From: Oxytricha trifallax
Lineage: Eukaryota > Ciliophora > Spirotrichea > Sporadotrichida > Oxytrichidae
Reading direction: 5' to 3'
DNA: 64,000 bases
NCBI GenBank assembly: GCA_000711775.1
Contig: ARYC01000128.1
Location: 62,001 to 126,000 of the forward strand
The translations under genes were made by a program, and so were the position numbers. The notes under the pieces are model-generated. The model was given only the letters and a program-made list of their open reading frames with translations, searched no databases and had not been told where the DNA came from. Position 1 is the stretch's first letter. Each line of letters starts with the position of its first letter. This document shows positions 43,961 through 56,211 of this stretch, in pieces.

Positions 43961-46900
43961 TATGTAAGGGAAAAATCAACATTTGGCGTCAAATTAAGAA
44001 GAAACTGTCCCTTTAACTTAACCTTTAAATCATATAAATGTTTTATATGATCTTATACTAATCTAAAACAACAGAAAAAGTGGAATTGACAATTAAAAGA
44101 CTTTAATAATTTAGCACGTCAGAGCTAGTTAAGTTATTTCAAATAGAGTTTGTTGGTAGCTAATTGATGATTTTATATAACAGCTTTTTTTAATAAAGGA
44201 ATTCAATTAACATATTACAAGCAAGATACCTCAGAATAACTAATAGAAGAATATACTGAACATCTGGAGGAAATATTTTAAGTCAATTTTGCAAAATGAA
44301 TATCAAAATAGATTAGAAATTTAAAGAGAGGCAGCAATTCAAATAAACTTCAAAAGAACAAGCACCAGCTAATACAATTTTCATTAAAAAAAATTAATTT
44401 TACTTATTAATTTAAATGTCTATCAAGATATATATATAATTATGAAGAACCAAAACCAATGAACTCTACTTATAAGTTAAAATCAACACCAATATTTTAT
44501 AAAATAAAAATATAAAAAAGTCCTAAAATCATTCCATTATCTTTAGAAAGCGATATATAGTTTGCTCTTTAAATAAAGCTGTTAATTAAAAATAAAAGTT
44601 ATTACGTGTTATTCTCATGTTTTACATTTTATGTATTTCTCTTCCAACCAATGAAATTTGGTTTCATCAAGTAAACAATCATAAATGAATTTAAATTTAT
44701 AAATTAAAAGAGAAAAAATAATTCTATTTATGCCTAAGGATACTAACTAAGAAGGCAAATTCGCTCGATGAATATTATAATGATTTAAATGTACAATTTG
44801 AGTAGAAAATGCCATCAAAAGATTTGATTTTTCTTTCTAGAATCTTACTCTTATTCAATATAATTATTAATAATTTTAAGACATTTAGACAATAGATGAC
44901 ATTTAAAATATAAATAATGAATGAGGCTCTCGACAAGAAAATACCAAAATGCAAAAGTAAACATTGAAATTTTGTCAACGTAGATCATGAATTTGAAGAC
45001 TACAATGCAGATGAAGAAATTTAAAATATAGGTAAGTAGAGAGAGACCTTTGATAGATTGAGTAACTTGAATGAGAAAGAATTTATATTCCAGCATAGTA
45101 AATCCAGGATTGAAATAGCACACCAATTTAAATAATATCTTAGCATTTTCTTTTCATACATGAAGGATTTCAAACCAGACTCTTGAGTTGAGATGTCTTA
45201 GGGAAATGATAAAAAAAGAAGTTGATAAAACTTTCATTAATAATTCTGGCTTTAAATAACCGCATAATCTAATAGCGCTAATAAGAGTTTTAATTGTCTA
45301 TACACTTCATAAACAGAAAATTAGCAATGAAAAAATATAAAATTGGTAGCAACAAGCTTGTTGTATCATGCATGTGTAGTTGCTTCATATTTTCTCTTAT
45401 TGGTATTAATGGATAAGTATTAATTAAATAAAATTAGCTAGGTCTAAGACTTCATGAATTTAGAGTTAGGGTAAGATAATTTACCAAACATTTTTGAGAC
45501 ATTGGTCAAATTATTATATTTTATTGATTTACAAATTAGGAGAAAAGTGAAAAATAAATAAATTGCTTTACGACTGAAAGATAATGCGTTTTTTTCTAAA
45601 GTTGTATACCTTTAGAGTTAATGTAAATAAATAATTTGCCATAACACACTTCTATTGCTGTTTGTTTAAATAATTTTTATTCTCTAAATAAATGGATATC
45701 AAATTACTTCAAAAATCTTTATATCTTGATTAATTTTCAGTACTTGTAGTTTTAATAAAGCAAATTTGTAAGGATTGTGACTACTTACTGCCTTAAAATT
45801 AACTTCAGTTTGACTAAAGCTCTACATCTAACTAATCATAGAATAATGACTTTAAGTAAAATATCAACGAAAAGCAAGGCATGTTTAAATTATAATAGAC
45901 ATTCTATACTCTAGGTAAATAAATTAAAATCTGCTTCTATATCTGAAAAGTTTAAAGACTTGGAAAATAATCAAGTAAATTTTTATAATCAAGTCTTATC
46001 ACAGTTTTTTTAATTATTTGTTTCTGATATTATTATTTATTTATATCTTATTCATAAGTTAGTACATAAAGTAACAATCTATAATTACAACTTATACACA
46101 GATTTGTCGCTTAACTTTGAAGTAAAGTTATTCAAGAATGGGGTTGTCCAGATGAATGTCACAGCTTATCAATTTATATACTGCATTTCATTTTGGAGAG
46201 TGACTCTTTCTTTCTAGATCCATTCCTCTTCATAATCTATTAATATTTAATGCACTAACTTATATGGTACAGGAAAAATTAAAGACTTCTTTACTCTGAA
46301 CAAATTTAGATTTATTGTTGCTTTGTATGTGTTCATAGAAAGTGTACTTTTTCTTTATTTTATTTAAGGTTCTTTATCTGCTGCTATAACTTATCAAAAA
46401 TATATGTTATTGGATATATTAATGAAAGTAAAGCATATACTCATTATTTTGACATATGTTTTGTTTGAACACTTCATATAATATCATTTGGAGCTCTCTT
46501 ACGATATGTTGTCAAAGTAAGTTGGCTGAATTAAAAAATGATTAAGCAAAAAACTGTAATGAATTTGGAAATTAATAGTTCAAACAAAGTGAATAACAAA
46601 TTAGATGATTCATATATAACAAACATATGGATTAAACCTTGATTAAAATATAAAAACTATTTTATTAAAAATAATAATTTTACCTATATCATTTTAATTT
46701 CTATTTATTATTATTAAAGAAGTGTTTATAAAAATTTATCACAACAAAAACAATAGTTTAATATTTATCTTAAGTAGTAGTAATTGCAATGTCTCGAATA
46801 AAATTTATAAAATTTAATATCTAAATTTAAGCATTAATATACATTGATTTACTAAGCATTTCCCTATCTAAAGTATATTGATAGAAGGGAAAGATATTCT

Positions 46901-47265
46901 TGTTAGAATTTAAGCTTATATTTTTACTAAAAAGACTGAATATTTTGTAAGTTTCCTTGGGAATGAATATATAAATCAATACTATAATGATATTGATAAT
47001 TAATCTTACATAAATGTTTAAATTTTCAGAGAATATAAATATAGTGTTGGCAAGGATCCTATGATAACAAAAGAGAAAAAGAAAAGTCAGAGAGAATGAG
47101 AAGTGAGCAATATAACTTAAACTAAATTAAAAAGCAAGACTCATTAAGTTAGGGATAAAGCTGATGACTCCTCTGAAACTTCAGAAGTAATAAATCGATT
47201 AGATATAACATAATATTCTGAAATATAAATATTAAATTAGATTGTTACTTGTTCTGAGGGTACGA
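43961..47265. other. AT-rich region with a small hydrophobic ORF
   Basis: 3.3 kb, mostly non-coding. A minus-strand frame at 44815-45153 (112 codons, TGA-bounded) is hydrophobic (LTYILNFFICIVVFKFMIYV) and could encode a small membrane protein segment, but chance is possible. A patch at about 47045-47240, just before unit B, has Lys/Glu-rich plus-strand reading and may be unit B's 5' part. Confidence 0.35.
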
Positions 47266-48744
47266 ATGATTTACTTCCTCAACAAGGCAATCAAGAAGAA
47301 CCCTGACCTTATGGAGGGTTTAAACTTCATAAGAACCATCCCAAAAAGATACTTAAGATAATTAATCTAGGGGGTATACCAAGCCTATAATAAGGGCTTG
47401 GAAGGCATCTCAAGAGGAAGTCAACTCTAACTGATTGACTTTTTCAACGAAGTGATAGGGCACAACATAACTCTTCAAAGAAGCTTCTTCACTAAACTAG
47501 CTGCTACAAAGATCAATGTCACATCCAAATAGGAACTCTATGATCTATACTTCACACTTGATTTAGATCACAAGAAGTAATAATATCAGAGAAACAGCAA
47601 CCTACAGATATAACTTACCATAATTCAAACAATCACAACAGCCATCACTCTGGCTTTCTCCAACAAGTCCAATTTGGAGAGGGTACTAAATATTAAGGAA
47701 TGGCACTCAAGACTGGTATTTAATACAGCAGACCTAGTAAAGATTTTTACCATACCAAAAACTTTAAAACAAAACATGATATTAACAAGGTTAGTAGAGG
47801 TCTTTGAAAAAGTAGACATAGAAGAGCTGCGCACCACAAACACCTAGGAGGGCAATAATTTCTCCTAGAATTCCACAAAACCTAGCACTCAAGACGTCGA
47901 AATGTCAGAGGAGTTCCATAACAACCTACCCAACATTAATAAGAAAAATCTTAAAAATTAAAGTGCTAAACTCGAGTAACCTAAAAATTTATTCCGTGAC
48001 TCATTAACTTAAACTGATGACGCACTTACTATAAAATAATAAGAAAAATAATAGTAAATAATTAAAGATTTAAAATAAAAATATATGGAAGCAAAGTATA
48101 TAAAAGGTATAATCAATTAACAACATTGGACCGAGATAGAAGTTAATAACATGGGAAAGATACTGCAGATGATACTTCTCACCAATGTATACAGGGATTT
48201 AGACCTCTCATAAAGACAAGACTGGTAGACCTTTGGACTAAGTCTAACCAAAGACATTTTAAAAATCCCTATCATATACCAAAACCTCCTATGTTGGAGT
48301 AGACTAGACAAAACCAAGATGCTATTAGTTCTAGAGAACTAAGATGTAGATACAGGAGACCCACAGGAATGGTTCTAACTCATCACAAAAATACCCCAAA
48401 CGAGGGGTTATATTCCTCCGGGAGTAGGCATCATAAACGACGACCCACATGCGTATAAAATGTTAACTTATACAGAATAGGTTTTGATCTAATCAGACGG
48501 GGCCTCTAGACCTATTATTCTCCAATCTCTTGAATACCTATTAGGAATTATTTTCAACCTAATAGAAGAAGACTATCACTAATCTATCACCAACATTATG
48601 GCAGAACTTACAGGGAAAGTCTTGGAACTCACTAACGGATCAGAGGTTCTTCACGAGGACCACTTGAGAGAATATTACTAATATAACCCTCTTGTGGCCA
48701 GACAACTCATTGCTGAGCAATAGAATGAGTCTGATTAACTATGA
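47266..48744 (+). CDS. Retroposon-like unit B, unknown 492-aa protein
   Basis: Open from ATG 47266 to TGA 48744 with more than 30 TAA/TAG Gln codons and no interruption. It begins MIYFLNKAIKKNPDLMEG. There are mixed alpha-helical regions, a Gln-rich coiled stretch near residues 255-285, and a C-terminal half with LSLTKDILKIPIIYQNLLCW, ITKIPQTRGYIPPGVG and IIFNLIEEDYHQS. No reverse transcriptase, endonuclease or transposase motif is visible. Codon choice is richer in C than that of host genes, like unit A. Placement directly before a LINE-type tail suggests a mobile, possibly non-autonomous retroelement. An ATG further upstream is not excluded. Confidence 0.65.
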
Positions 48745-48855
48745 TTGAAAGGGCTAGACCCTTATATATTAAACATATTAATGATGGAGGGGGTTGGTCC
48801 CTAGGACCTCAATGTGATCAAATTATTATTATTATTGTTATTATTATTCTGAAAT
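48745..48855 (+). repeat. 3' region and ATT-repeat tail of unit B
   Basis: It has AAAGGGCTAGACCCTTATAT, GACCTCAATGTGATC (48805-48819), then ATT repeats to about 48848. This is the same order as in unit A, whose ORF is different. Confidence 0.7.
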
Positions 48856-49262
48856 ATAATATATACATATAATTTAAATACGACAATATTATTGTTAAAA
48901 CTGAATTAACAATTCTTAAGCTAATGAATCGACTAAATCATGAGCATTCAAACATGTTTTATTAATAAATTTAACGAATTAATTGTAATTAAATGAAAAT
49001 AAAGTACAAGACATGAACCTTTATCGTAATAGGGTGAGCACTGCTGACTTAAAGAATCAAAACTATATTGCGATTTATTATTTTAATTAATTTCAAATCA
49101 GTAGCAAAGCGTCATGTAAATTTGACAAAAACAGAGTCATTGGTTCCTTCTATAATTTACAAGTCTTACTTAATCAATAAAAAATAAAATTCTTTTATAA
49201 ACTCTAAATATTTATTAAAACATCAACCAATTTAGAATTAAATATAAGCTTCGAAGTCTTTC
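48856..49262. other. AT-rich spacer
   Basis: No gene supported. Confidence 0.5.
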
Positions 49263-49960
49263 ATGGTCTTTGCATTAGAGGATGATAAGCTCGAGATCGT
49301 AAGTAATTAACGCTTTGAATGAAAAAGATAATAAAAGCTTTTTTATCTAAGGTGTATAAGGAGATCAACTTCTTGTCGTTGAAGGAGGTGTACTAAACTG
49401 CTTATAATAATTTTTAAGCATTGAGATAGAACCTAATTCTGAATTTAAATCAGGAAACCACATTCAAATATTTTATAAATATACGAGCTAGGTATTGCTT
49501 GAGGAGAATTAGCTTTGCTTTACAACACTTCCAAAACAGAAACAATCAAGGCAAAAACTTATTGTTTTTTGGGTATTGAATAGAAGCATTTCACTTGTGA
49601 TATTTAGAATGTTACCGAGTAAGTATTTTAACATTTTATAATTACCATTTAGGTGTAAAAGAGAGAAATAAAAGTATTTCCTTAGGATAGTTAAGTCACT
49701 TTAGAATATAGGTCATTATAAAAGAACACAGTTTGTTGATTCAATTAAGCAAGAAAAATATCAGGCATTTATTTAATTATTATAGAGGTAGTAGAATTAT
49801 TGAATAATCAACATTTACAGTATGACTTTAGCTATTTTAATATTTTAAACAAAATATTTTATAAGTTAAAATATTTTCAGAATCATTATTAAAGATGAAG
49901 CTACTGCAACTGAAATCTTAGAAGCGCGTTAACAGAACTAAAATAAGTGATGTCATGCAA
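49263..49960 (+). CDS. Protein kinase A regulatory-subunit-like gene or pseudogene
   Basis: Met 49263 starts MVFALEDDKLEIV. After a 4-bp duplication it continues INALNEKDNKSFFIQGVQGD and QLLVVEGGVLNCL, the first half of a PKA-R cyclic-nucleotide pocket. GELALLYNTSKTETIKAKTY follows at 49503-49562; this is the phosphate-binding cassette region, where active pockets have GELALLYNxPRAAT, and Pro-Arg is replaced by Ser-Lys. A second-domain-like piece, KDEATATEILEARQQ, lies at about 49893-49940. A frame change between 49440 and 49500 implies an IES or a break. The N-terminal dimerisation region is not seen. Loss of the cassette Arg argues against cAMP binding. Confidence 0.6.
49299..49306. other. 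Tandem GTAA, possible zero-length IES
   Basis: GTAAGTAA sits exactly where the frame shifts from Leu-Glu-Ile-Val to Ile-Asn-Ala-Leu. Deleting one GTAA gives the conserved Glu-Ile-Val-Ile-Asn-Ala. This equals two pointers with no spacer. A simple indel in a pseudogene is the alternative. Confidence 0.45.
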
Positions 49961-50594
49961 GCCTGGCAATAATTTTGGTGAGTTGGTATATTAAAAAAAT
50001 AAGATAATATCAGAAAATGCTACCGCAATAACAAAAAATAGGTGAAGCTGTAAGTTAGAAACAGCTCCAAAAAATTACTTAAGCTGATTGAGAAAATATT
50101 CTTAAGGGAAACATGGTTTTTTATCTGAAATATGCCTGAATCACTTGACTAATAGAGAAGCTTTAATAATAAAAGACTACATTATATTATTCACAACATA
50201 AACCCTGTAAGACTTTTAATTCTTTAATATAATAATAAGTGGTAATTAAAATGAAGAAGAATTCAATGCTATTAATTTGTATATTTACATTTGGAACATT
50301 ACCTGGATTATTATTATGGCAGTTGTTGATGAATTTAGTTAGTTGTTTAAATTTGAGCAAGTTCTTGAAGAAGGCAGTAGGCTGGCTTTTATTTAAGATT
50401 TATATCATAATTACAGCTAGAGTATTAGTCAATGATCATAATTTAAGTGTTTTCTATTTTAGATATATCAAATTATGGTAAATAATGCGAAAAATGTATG
50501 ATTGTATTAATATAACTAAGAAGAATGAAAATGATTAATATAATAATTAAAAATGGGAATCTTAAAAAGCAGTTTCATATTTCCATTCATTTGC
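49961..50594. other. Region with weak coding signal
   Basis: A plus-strand passage near 50300-50430 reads VDEFSQLFKFEQVLEEGSRL in the ciliate code and may be a further gene segment, perhaps of the regulatory-subunit gene. The rest is AT-rich. Confidence 0.25.
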
Positions 50595-51596
50595 ATATTT
50601 GTCAACATACTTGCATTAATGCATTCTATAATTTCTTGTGCTCCTCTGCTGAGACTTTCTTTTCCCAGTCACAAATCTTGCCAACCTTAATCTTTAAATG
50701 AAATATAATTATATTTTTTTAACCTTCTTTTTGTGAATACATAGTTCCCATCGACGTCATAACTTAAAATATTAATTTTTAATATTTAATTTAATTTCAG
50801 ATTTTCAATTCTATAACATTTTTTGTAAATCAATCAATGCTAAATTCATTAATTATATAGCAGATGTTATTAAGAAGTAGTTTTAACCAGCGAAACCAAA
50901 GCTCACTAAAGCTGGAAAAGGATTCATCAAAACCTCTTAGTTTTTGACATTCTAAACTAAACTTGGAAAGTTGCTTTAATACCACCAAAAAGCATTCCTT
51001 TAATTTTGCTTCGTTATTTGTAAATGAATTTTAATTTTTATAAAACTCATAAAACCAGTACATATCTAACTATTTTTATTCATTTAGTCTTAGTAGACAA
51101 AAATCATCTTTGCTTTTAAAGCTTTCTTTAAATTTCAATGCTGCTTCTTTTGTATATCTGTAAAATTTTGAGGTTAGGTTATCTTTAAGTTATTTTTCTA
51201 GAACTGAATACTTCCTCAATAACTTATCCTTGAAGTTTCTTTCATCTCTGCCTTCTTTATAACAAATCTGAGTTTTATCTTGCTATTGATCTTTTTGCTA
51301 CTAAAATTTTAAGCATTTAGCTGTTTAAGTTATACTATTCTTCCCAATTTTACTAATTTTATTTGATGGATATTTCCAGCACTTTAATAACTATTATTTG
51401 ACTACTATTAAATTGTTGATTGCTATTATCGATGCATTATTTGCCTGTTCTTTCTTTCATTATCTTTTCTCTACTTAAACCATAAACTATCCCAATATCT
51501 CTTAAATGCAGAGAAGGAATACAGAGACATCAACATTTCATCAAGCAGTAAATTTAATAAATAAACTGCTCCTTCTGTTGCAATAGTGGCTACCAT
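50595..51596 (-). CDS. Unknown minus-strand gene, at least three segments
   Basis: Met 51596 starts MVATIATEGAVYLLNLLLDE and runs about 75 codons. A second open stretch, 51365-50865, contains DERNFKDKLLRKYSVLEKQL, SFKSKDDFCLLRLNEQKQ and FSSFSELWFRWLKLLLNNI. A third, about 50700-50600, reads KVGKICDWEKKVSAEEHKKL. The frame changes between segments 1 and 2 (about 51360-51480), and an AT-rich insert separates 2 and 3, so IESs or introns are expected; borders were not resolved. The protein is Lys/Gln-rich and helical. No family recognised. The neighbouring segment at 51925-52170 is on the same strand. Confidence 0.5.
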
Positions 51597-51924
51597 TGTA
51601 TATATATTAATAATAAAAATTAAGCAATTCAAATTTAAGATGAATCAAGTAATTCTTTAAAAATGTAAAGTAAATTCTGCATTTCTAAAATCAAATTAAT
51701 ATCCCCTTTATTAATAGAGTTTTTTATCATTTTATCATCAGTAGAAAAACGAATCAGCTTTACTCAAGTTATACTTCTCATTAATAAGTATTATTATTTG
51801 AACTTATAATATTTATTCATTTTTTATAATAATTCAATTCATTTATAATTTATAATACGAAAACTTTAATTTATTAATTATTTAATTAACTTAAAAACTA
51901 ATACTTATAAGTTTAATCAAAAAT

Positions 51925-52170
51925 GGAAATCTCTCTAATATTATCTTGTCTTCTTCTTCACCGTCATCATCATCTTCGTCACCGTAATTATCAAGTCCTT
52001 AGTCCCTTCTCCCTGTCGTCTAACGCAGCACCTGTCTTGTGACAACTGTGGTCTTACCAGGTAGGACCACTAAAAAATAAAAATTAAAGATATAATTTTT
52101 GTAACTTACATTTTAAGTGAGTGGCTGTACCTCCACCTGCGTCTGATCTATACGAATACTTATTAATATA
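51925..52170 (-). CDS. Gene segment with Gly-rich and acidic parts, one intron
   Basis: On the minus strand YSYRSDAGGGTATHLK is followed by a 40-nt intron (52070-52109, GTAAGTTACA..TTTTTTAG), then LVLPGKTTVVTRQVLRQT, a Gly-Asp-Glu tract (GDEDDDDGEEEDK) and IILERF. The GT..AG splice keeps the frame. G+C is high in both exons. It is an isolated segment with no start or stop found, possibly the 5' or 3' part of the gene at 50595-51596. No family recognised. Confidence 0.5.
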
Positions 52171-54093
52171 TTAAGTTTTTGATTAAATTAATTAATTTCT
52201 TATTATAAATCATAATTAAATAGAGCGGTTTGTAAATGATTATTTTAAAGAATAAAAGAAGATAACTTTGTATTATTTATTAATCAATTTCTCATAATTA
52301 AAAAGTTGCAAAAACTTTATGTCCGATCTTTTAAATTAGAATCATACCCGTTAAATCCCTCTTAATTTGTTTAGTGAGAAAAACTAGAATACTATTAAAT
52401 TTAACATTAGCAATATTTCAATTCAAGAAATTAGATGGTTTCTAGGAAGAAATGGGGAAATAAGCAATTTTATTTTGTTCATCATATAACAAATAATTTT
52501 ATAAATTTCACGTATATGAGAATGTTATGTTTTGAAACACAATCCAAATATAAATAGAAGTTGAATAGTTTCTTGTTGATTCAGATAATTAAACTAATTT
52601 ATTTCAATTTGCAGTTATAATATTAATTTAATATAATTTATATAAGAGTAACTATGACAGTACTAAATTAAATTGTTTAAGTTTTAAATGAGGAAGAAAG
52701 GAAATTTAGTGAAAAATGATTGGCAGAATCGAAAAATAGGTAAAATTTAATATCAAGGTAACAAATATACAGACAAGAAGATTCAAGTTTTATGTAAAAT
52801 AACATTTATACTAAAATTTTAATAATGATTATGTAATTTAATGCTTATATAAGATATAAAATTGTTTCCTGGAAACCAATTTGTTGTTACAGTATTAGCT
52901 GATAATGTAAATTTGTAGAAACTTTGATCCTCACACTCATTTATAAGCTTTTAAATTTTTTAGATGAAATCTTAAAAAGTAAAGTTATAAATCTTTAGAT
53001 AAAAACAAACTAATATGCCCTCCTTGTTAACCTTAACATCATGTTTATTTGTGAAAAAAATCTTTCAATATTCTTTCTAAACATTCTCTTAGAGATCTAC
53101 CATCAAATCATTGAAAAAGCTTAAAAAATTAAAAAACAATATAGATATTCAATTTTAAAAGATTAGAGTAATATACATATGTTTGAATTCCTTCCCTTAT
53201 TTAATAAAGATTCATCAAGTTTAGGTGATGATTAAGATGATTTAACATATCGAAAACAATTAATTCTTGACATAAATTTCCAAATACAAATTGTGTTTAT
53301 AATTAATTCATGTTGTTTTGTATTCATTTGCTTTATCAAACAACAAGTAGTGAACATATTTATACTTCTTATTTGGCTTTTTATGCAAAATATTCAATTT
53401 TATAGATTAAAATTTTTTTAAAAAAATGATTGGCTTTTACTATAAAATTTGTAAATGATAATAATCATAATTAACTCACATAGTAGTCTCTATGCCAACA
53501 AATTATAAAATTAGTATTAACAGATATAACTTTTAAGTTAAATATTGAAAATATTTGCGATAATTGGCAATATACCGATTCTTAGAAGCTTTATTTACAA
53601 TAATAAATTGCAGTATCATATATTTAATGCTCATTCTCATCCCCCTTTTATTATTATTCAGTTCCTTATTTATTAATAAAAGTTTTATAAACTAAAAGTC
53701 TTTAATAGCATGAAAAGTACTTATAAAATAATATATCGATAAGTTTTTAAATCAATCTATGTTTCTATAGGCAGTTAAGAATTGCTTTCCAAATGTTTAA
53801 TAAGTTATTGCATAGAAATTTAAGATTAAATAAATTTTAGTCTAGTTTAGCCCATCTGTTTTTAAATATTCTTCCCACAAGGTGTGTCAGTATCCGATAA
53901 GTTTCAAGTAAGCTGATCTGATGAATCCCTGAGTTACGTAGCATTATCATGCAAATTGAAAGCTATTACTGTTCTCTACTTCTATAAGAATTATATATTT
54001 CAACGGATCTATAGATGTGTTAATGGAAGGACTTAATTATATTATTATTTTAAATGATTTTTTTTATTTCTTGATATTTGTATTACAGGCATT
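52171..54093. other. AT-rich region without recognisable gene
   Basis: 1.9 kb. A slightly GC-richer patch at about 53850-53980 lies before the TBE but has no convincing frame. Confidence 0.45.
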
Positions 54094-54224
54094 CAAAACC
54101 CCTTAGTGAGGTTTATAAGTGCTTAGATTTGTAGGGTATAGTTGGGGTCTTATTGGGGTTAGTAGACAAAATGCAGGTTTTATGTGAATTTAATGAATAT
54201 TTAATGAGTATTAGTGTTATTAAT

Positions 54225-55652
54225 TCAAACAAATTTTATCTGTTTATCTTTATTGTATCTTTTGAACTATGCTCTCTCTAGTGGCTCAAGGATATCATCT
54301 AATGTTTATCGAGGATAGTTTGGAGCTCTCACTATTATCATCTCTACTATGCTATAAATTTCTTTGCAAACATCTCTCTTACTTTAAGTGTTTCTAAGCC
54401 AAACTTATTGATTGCCTTTCATGTTTAGTACCAAAGTAAGACATACTTTCCATATCACTTTCTAATATTATTGAAGCTACTGCCCAAACATCCCATTAGA
54501 CAGAGCCATTTGTCCACTTCTCTCTTATTGGGATGTATCCGGGTGTCCTAAGTACCTATGCTAAAGTAACGATGTCTTATCTTAAAGCTCTATTGAAATC
54601 GATTACAACTACTTCTAATGGGCAGAGATTCAGCATTACATTTTCAGGCTTCAAATTTCTATGAACATACCCAAGGTTATGCAACTCCTTGACACCCTTT
54701 ATCATATCTGAAAGTATATCGTTTAAATCATCGGGGTATCGATTATGAGAGAGATAGTCTCTCAGAGTCATTTCAAATTTCTTGAGTCTTAGTGCGATAA
54801 AACCATAGATTAATATGAAACCATCTAACTTAAGCAAATTCTTGCAATCTTTTCTTTAGGCCTCTCTAAGAACCATGTATTCATTAGCAAACTCGTTCTA
54901 ATACTGTTGGTGCTTAAGGAGATAACTGAAGGGATACACCCTGTATGCATACTCATCAACTACTATAAGCTTTGCTTTTGTAGGCACGTTTATATTCATG
55001 TAGTTTTCAATACGAGGGCTGAGATCAACTGCATTTAATGCTGGTTTATTCATAGCTTTCGCTTAGAAGCATGCTGAAATTGTATCGCCTACTGGTTGGT
55101 TCATTGGTTGGTTCATCGATTCAAATCGCTTCTGCCTCTTGTGTTTCTCCTGCTGCTCTCTCTATTATTCAAGAGTTTAGTCTCTTAATCTTATATTAAG
55201 AACTCGCTGAGGTGATGCTTTTGCATATGCCTTTTAACTTTAGCTGAGTGAGTATATGATTTCATGCATGTCGTGCACTAATACCTACTATCTACTTTTT
55301 CATGTTTGAAATAGATCTTGGCTTTGCCAGAGTGTACCTCCTTCAGATGTTTCTTCAAGCTTTGTTCGGTTGAGAAAATATTCTAGCAGTCTTCACATTG
55401 ATATGAATTATTTTTTCTATTGGTTACTGTTCTTTTAGCTCCTCAACATAATAATTTAAGTTTAAGCTCCTATCTCTGTCTCTACTTCTGGTTTAATATT
55501 TCTATGATAAAAACCTCTCCTACAAATTCAAGAGCCCTTAGCTCTACCTCCCTCTCAACATAAATAATTTCTGGCTTTTTAGTTGAGCCAAAGTTTAGCT
55601 ATGATTACCCAGTTCCAAGAGAGATTGCTTTACGATTTAAATTAGCCGCCAT
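54225..55652 (-). pseudogene. TBE zinc-finger/protein-kinase protein, degraded
   Basis: ATG 55652 starts MAANLNRKAISLGTG. A TGA interrupts near 55445. Two C2H2 fingers follow (YQCEDCQNIFSTEQSLKKH and YQCTTCMKSYTHSAKVKRH), then a kinase-like region. The catalytic loop reads HRNLKPEN, with the essential Asp changed to Asn, and DFN replaces DFG. A frameshift near 54390 is needed to reach the C-terminal ..YPRQTLDDILEPLERA. Catalytic activity is very unlikely. Confidence 0.8.
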
Positions 55653-55799
55653 GTTTAAATTTAAATTTAAATGTCTACTATTAAAAAGTAAAAACCTCAC
55701 TGGCTATACTAACTTTGTATAGGAACTGACACTGCAACAACAATGGTTGATTCTTAGGTGTTAGACATCATATTCATACTTAGTTTATAACTATAAATT

Positions 55800-56030
55800 T
55801 TCTAATTTTATGCTTAATATTTTTAATTTTGGTACCAACTGAGAATAAATTCAGGTTGGTACTGTTACCAATTAGGTTTTGAACCATTTTGGAACTTTTC
55901 CATTAAAACTATTTACTAATTAATAGGTAATTAAATTGGTACTATTAAATTGGTACCAATTAAAATTAAACGGATTTAGTACCGGTACTAATTAAATTTA
56001 AACAAATTTAGTACTAATTTAATGGAACTA
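55800..56030. repeat. Repeats between the divergent ORFs of TBE element 3
   Basis: GGTACCAA/TTGGTACC and TTAGTAC-type units recur about seven times between the kinase start and the 22-kDa start. The motif differs from that in element 2 (GTACGTAC, GGTGCTCC), but the position and palindromic character are the same. Confidence 0.6.
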
Positions 56031-56211
56031 AATTGATAAAAATGGAGCTCCATCTCTGAAGTTTGTTACAGCTTCTGCGAACTTTCTCCACGTATCTTTA
56101 CAGGGTTGACCTCCTATAAGATGCCCATATTTAATAGTAAGTTTTTAAACAATAGGATCCAGAAGTCTATAAATTATAATTTGAAATTCATTAATAGGAA
56201 GAGGAACAAAG

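Noticed and set aside
47625..48317. Two minus-strand ORFs
   Set aside because: They are antisense shadows of the 492-aa unit B frame, which is open in the ciliate code.
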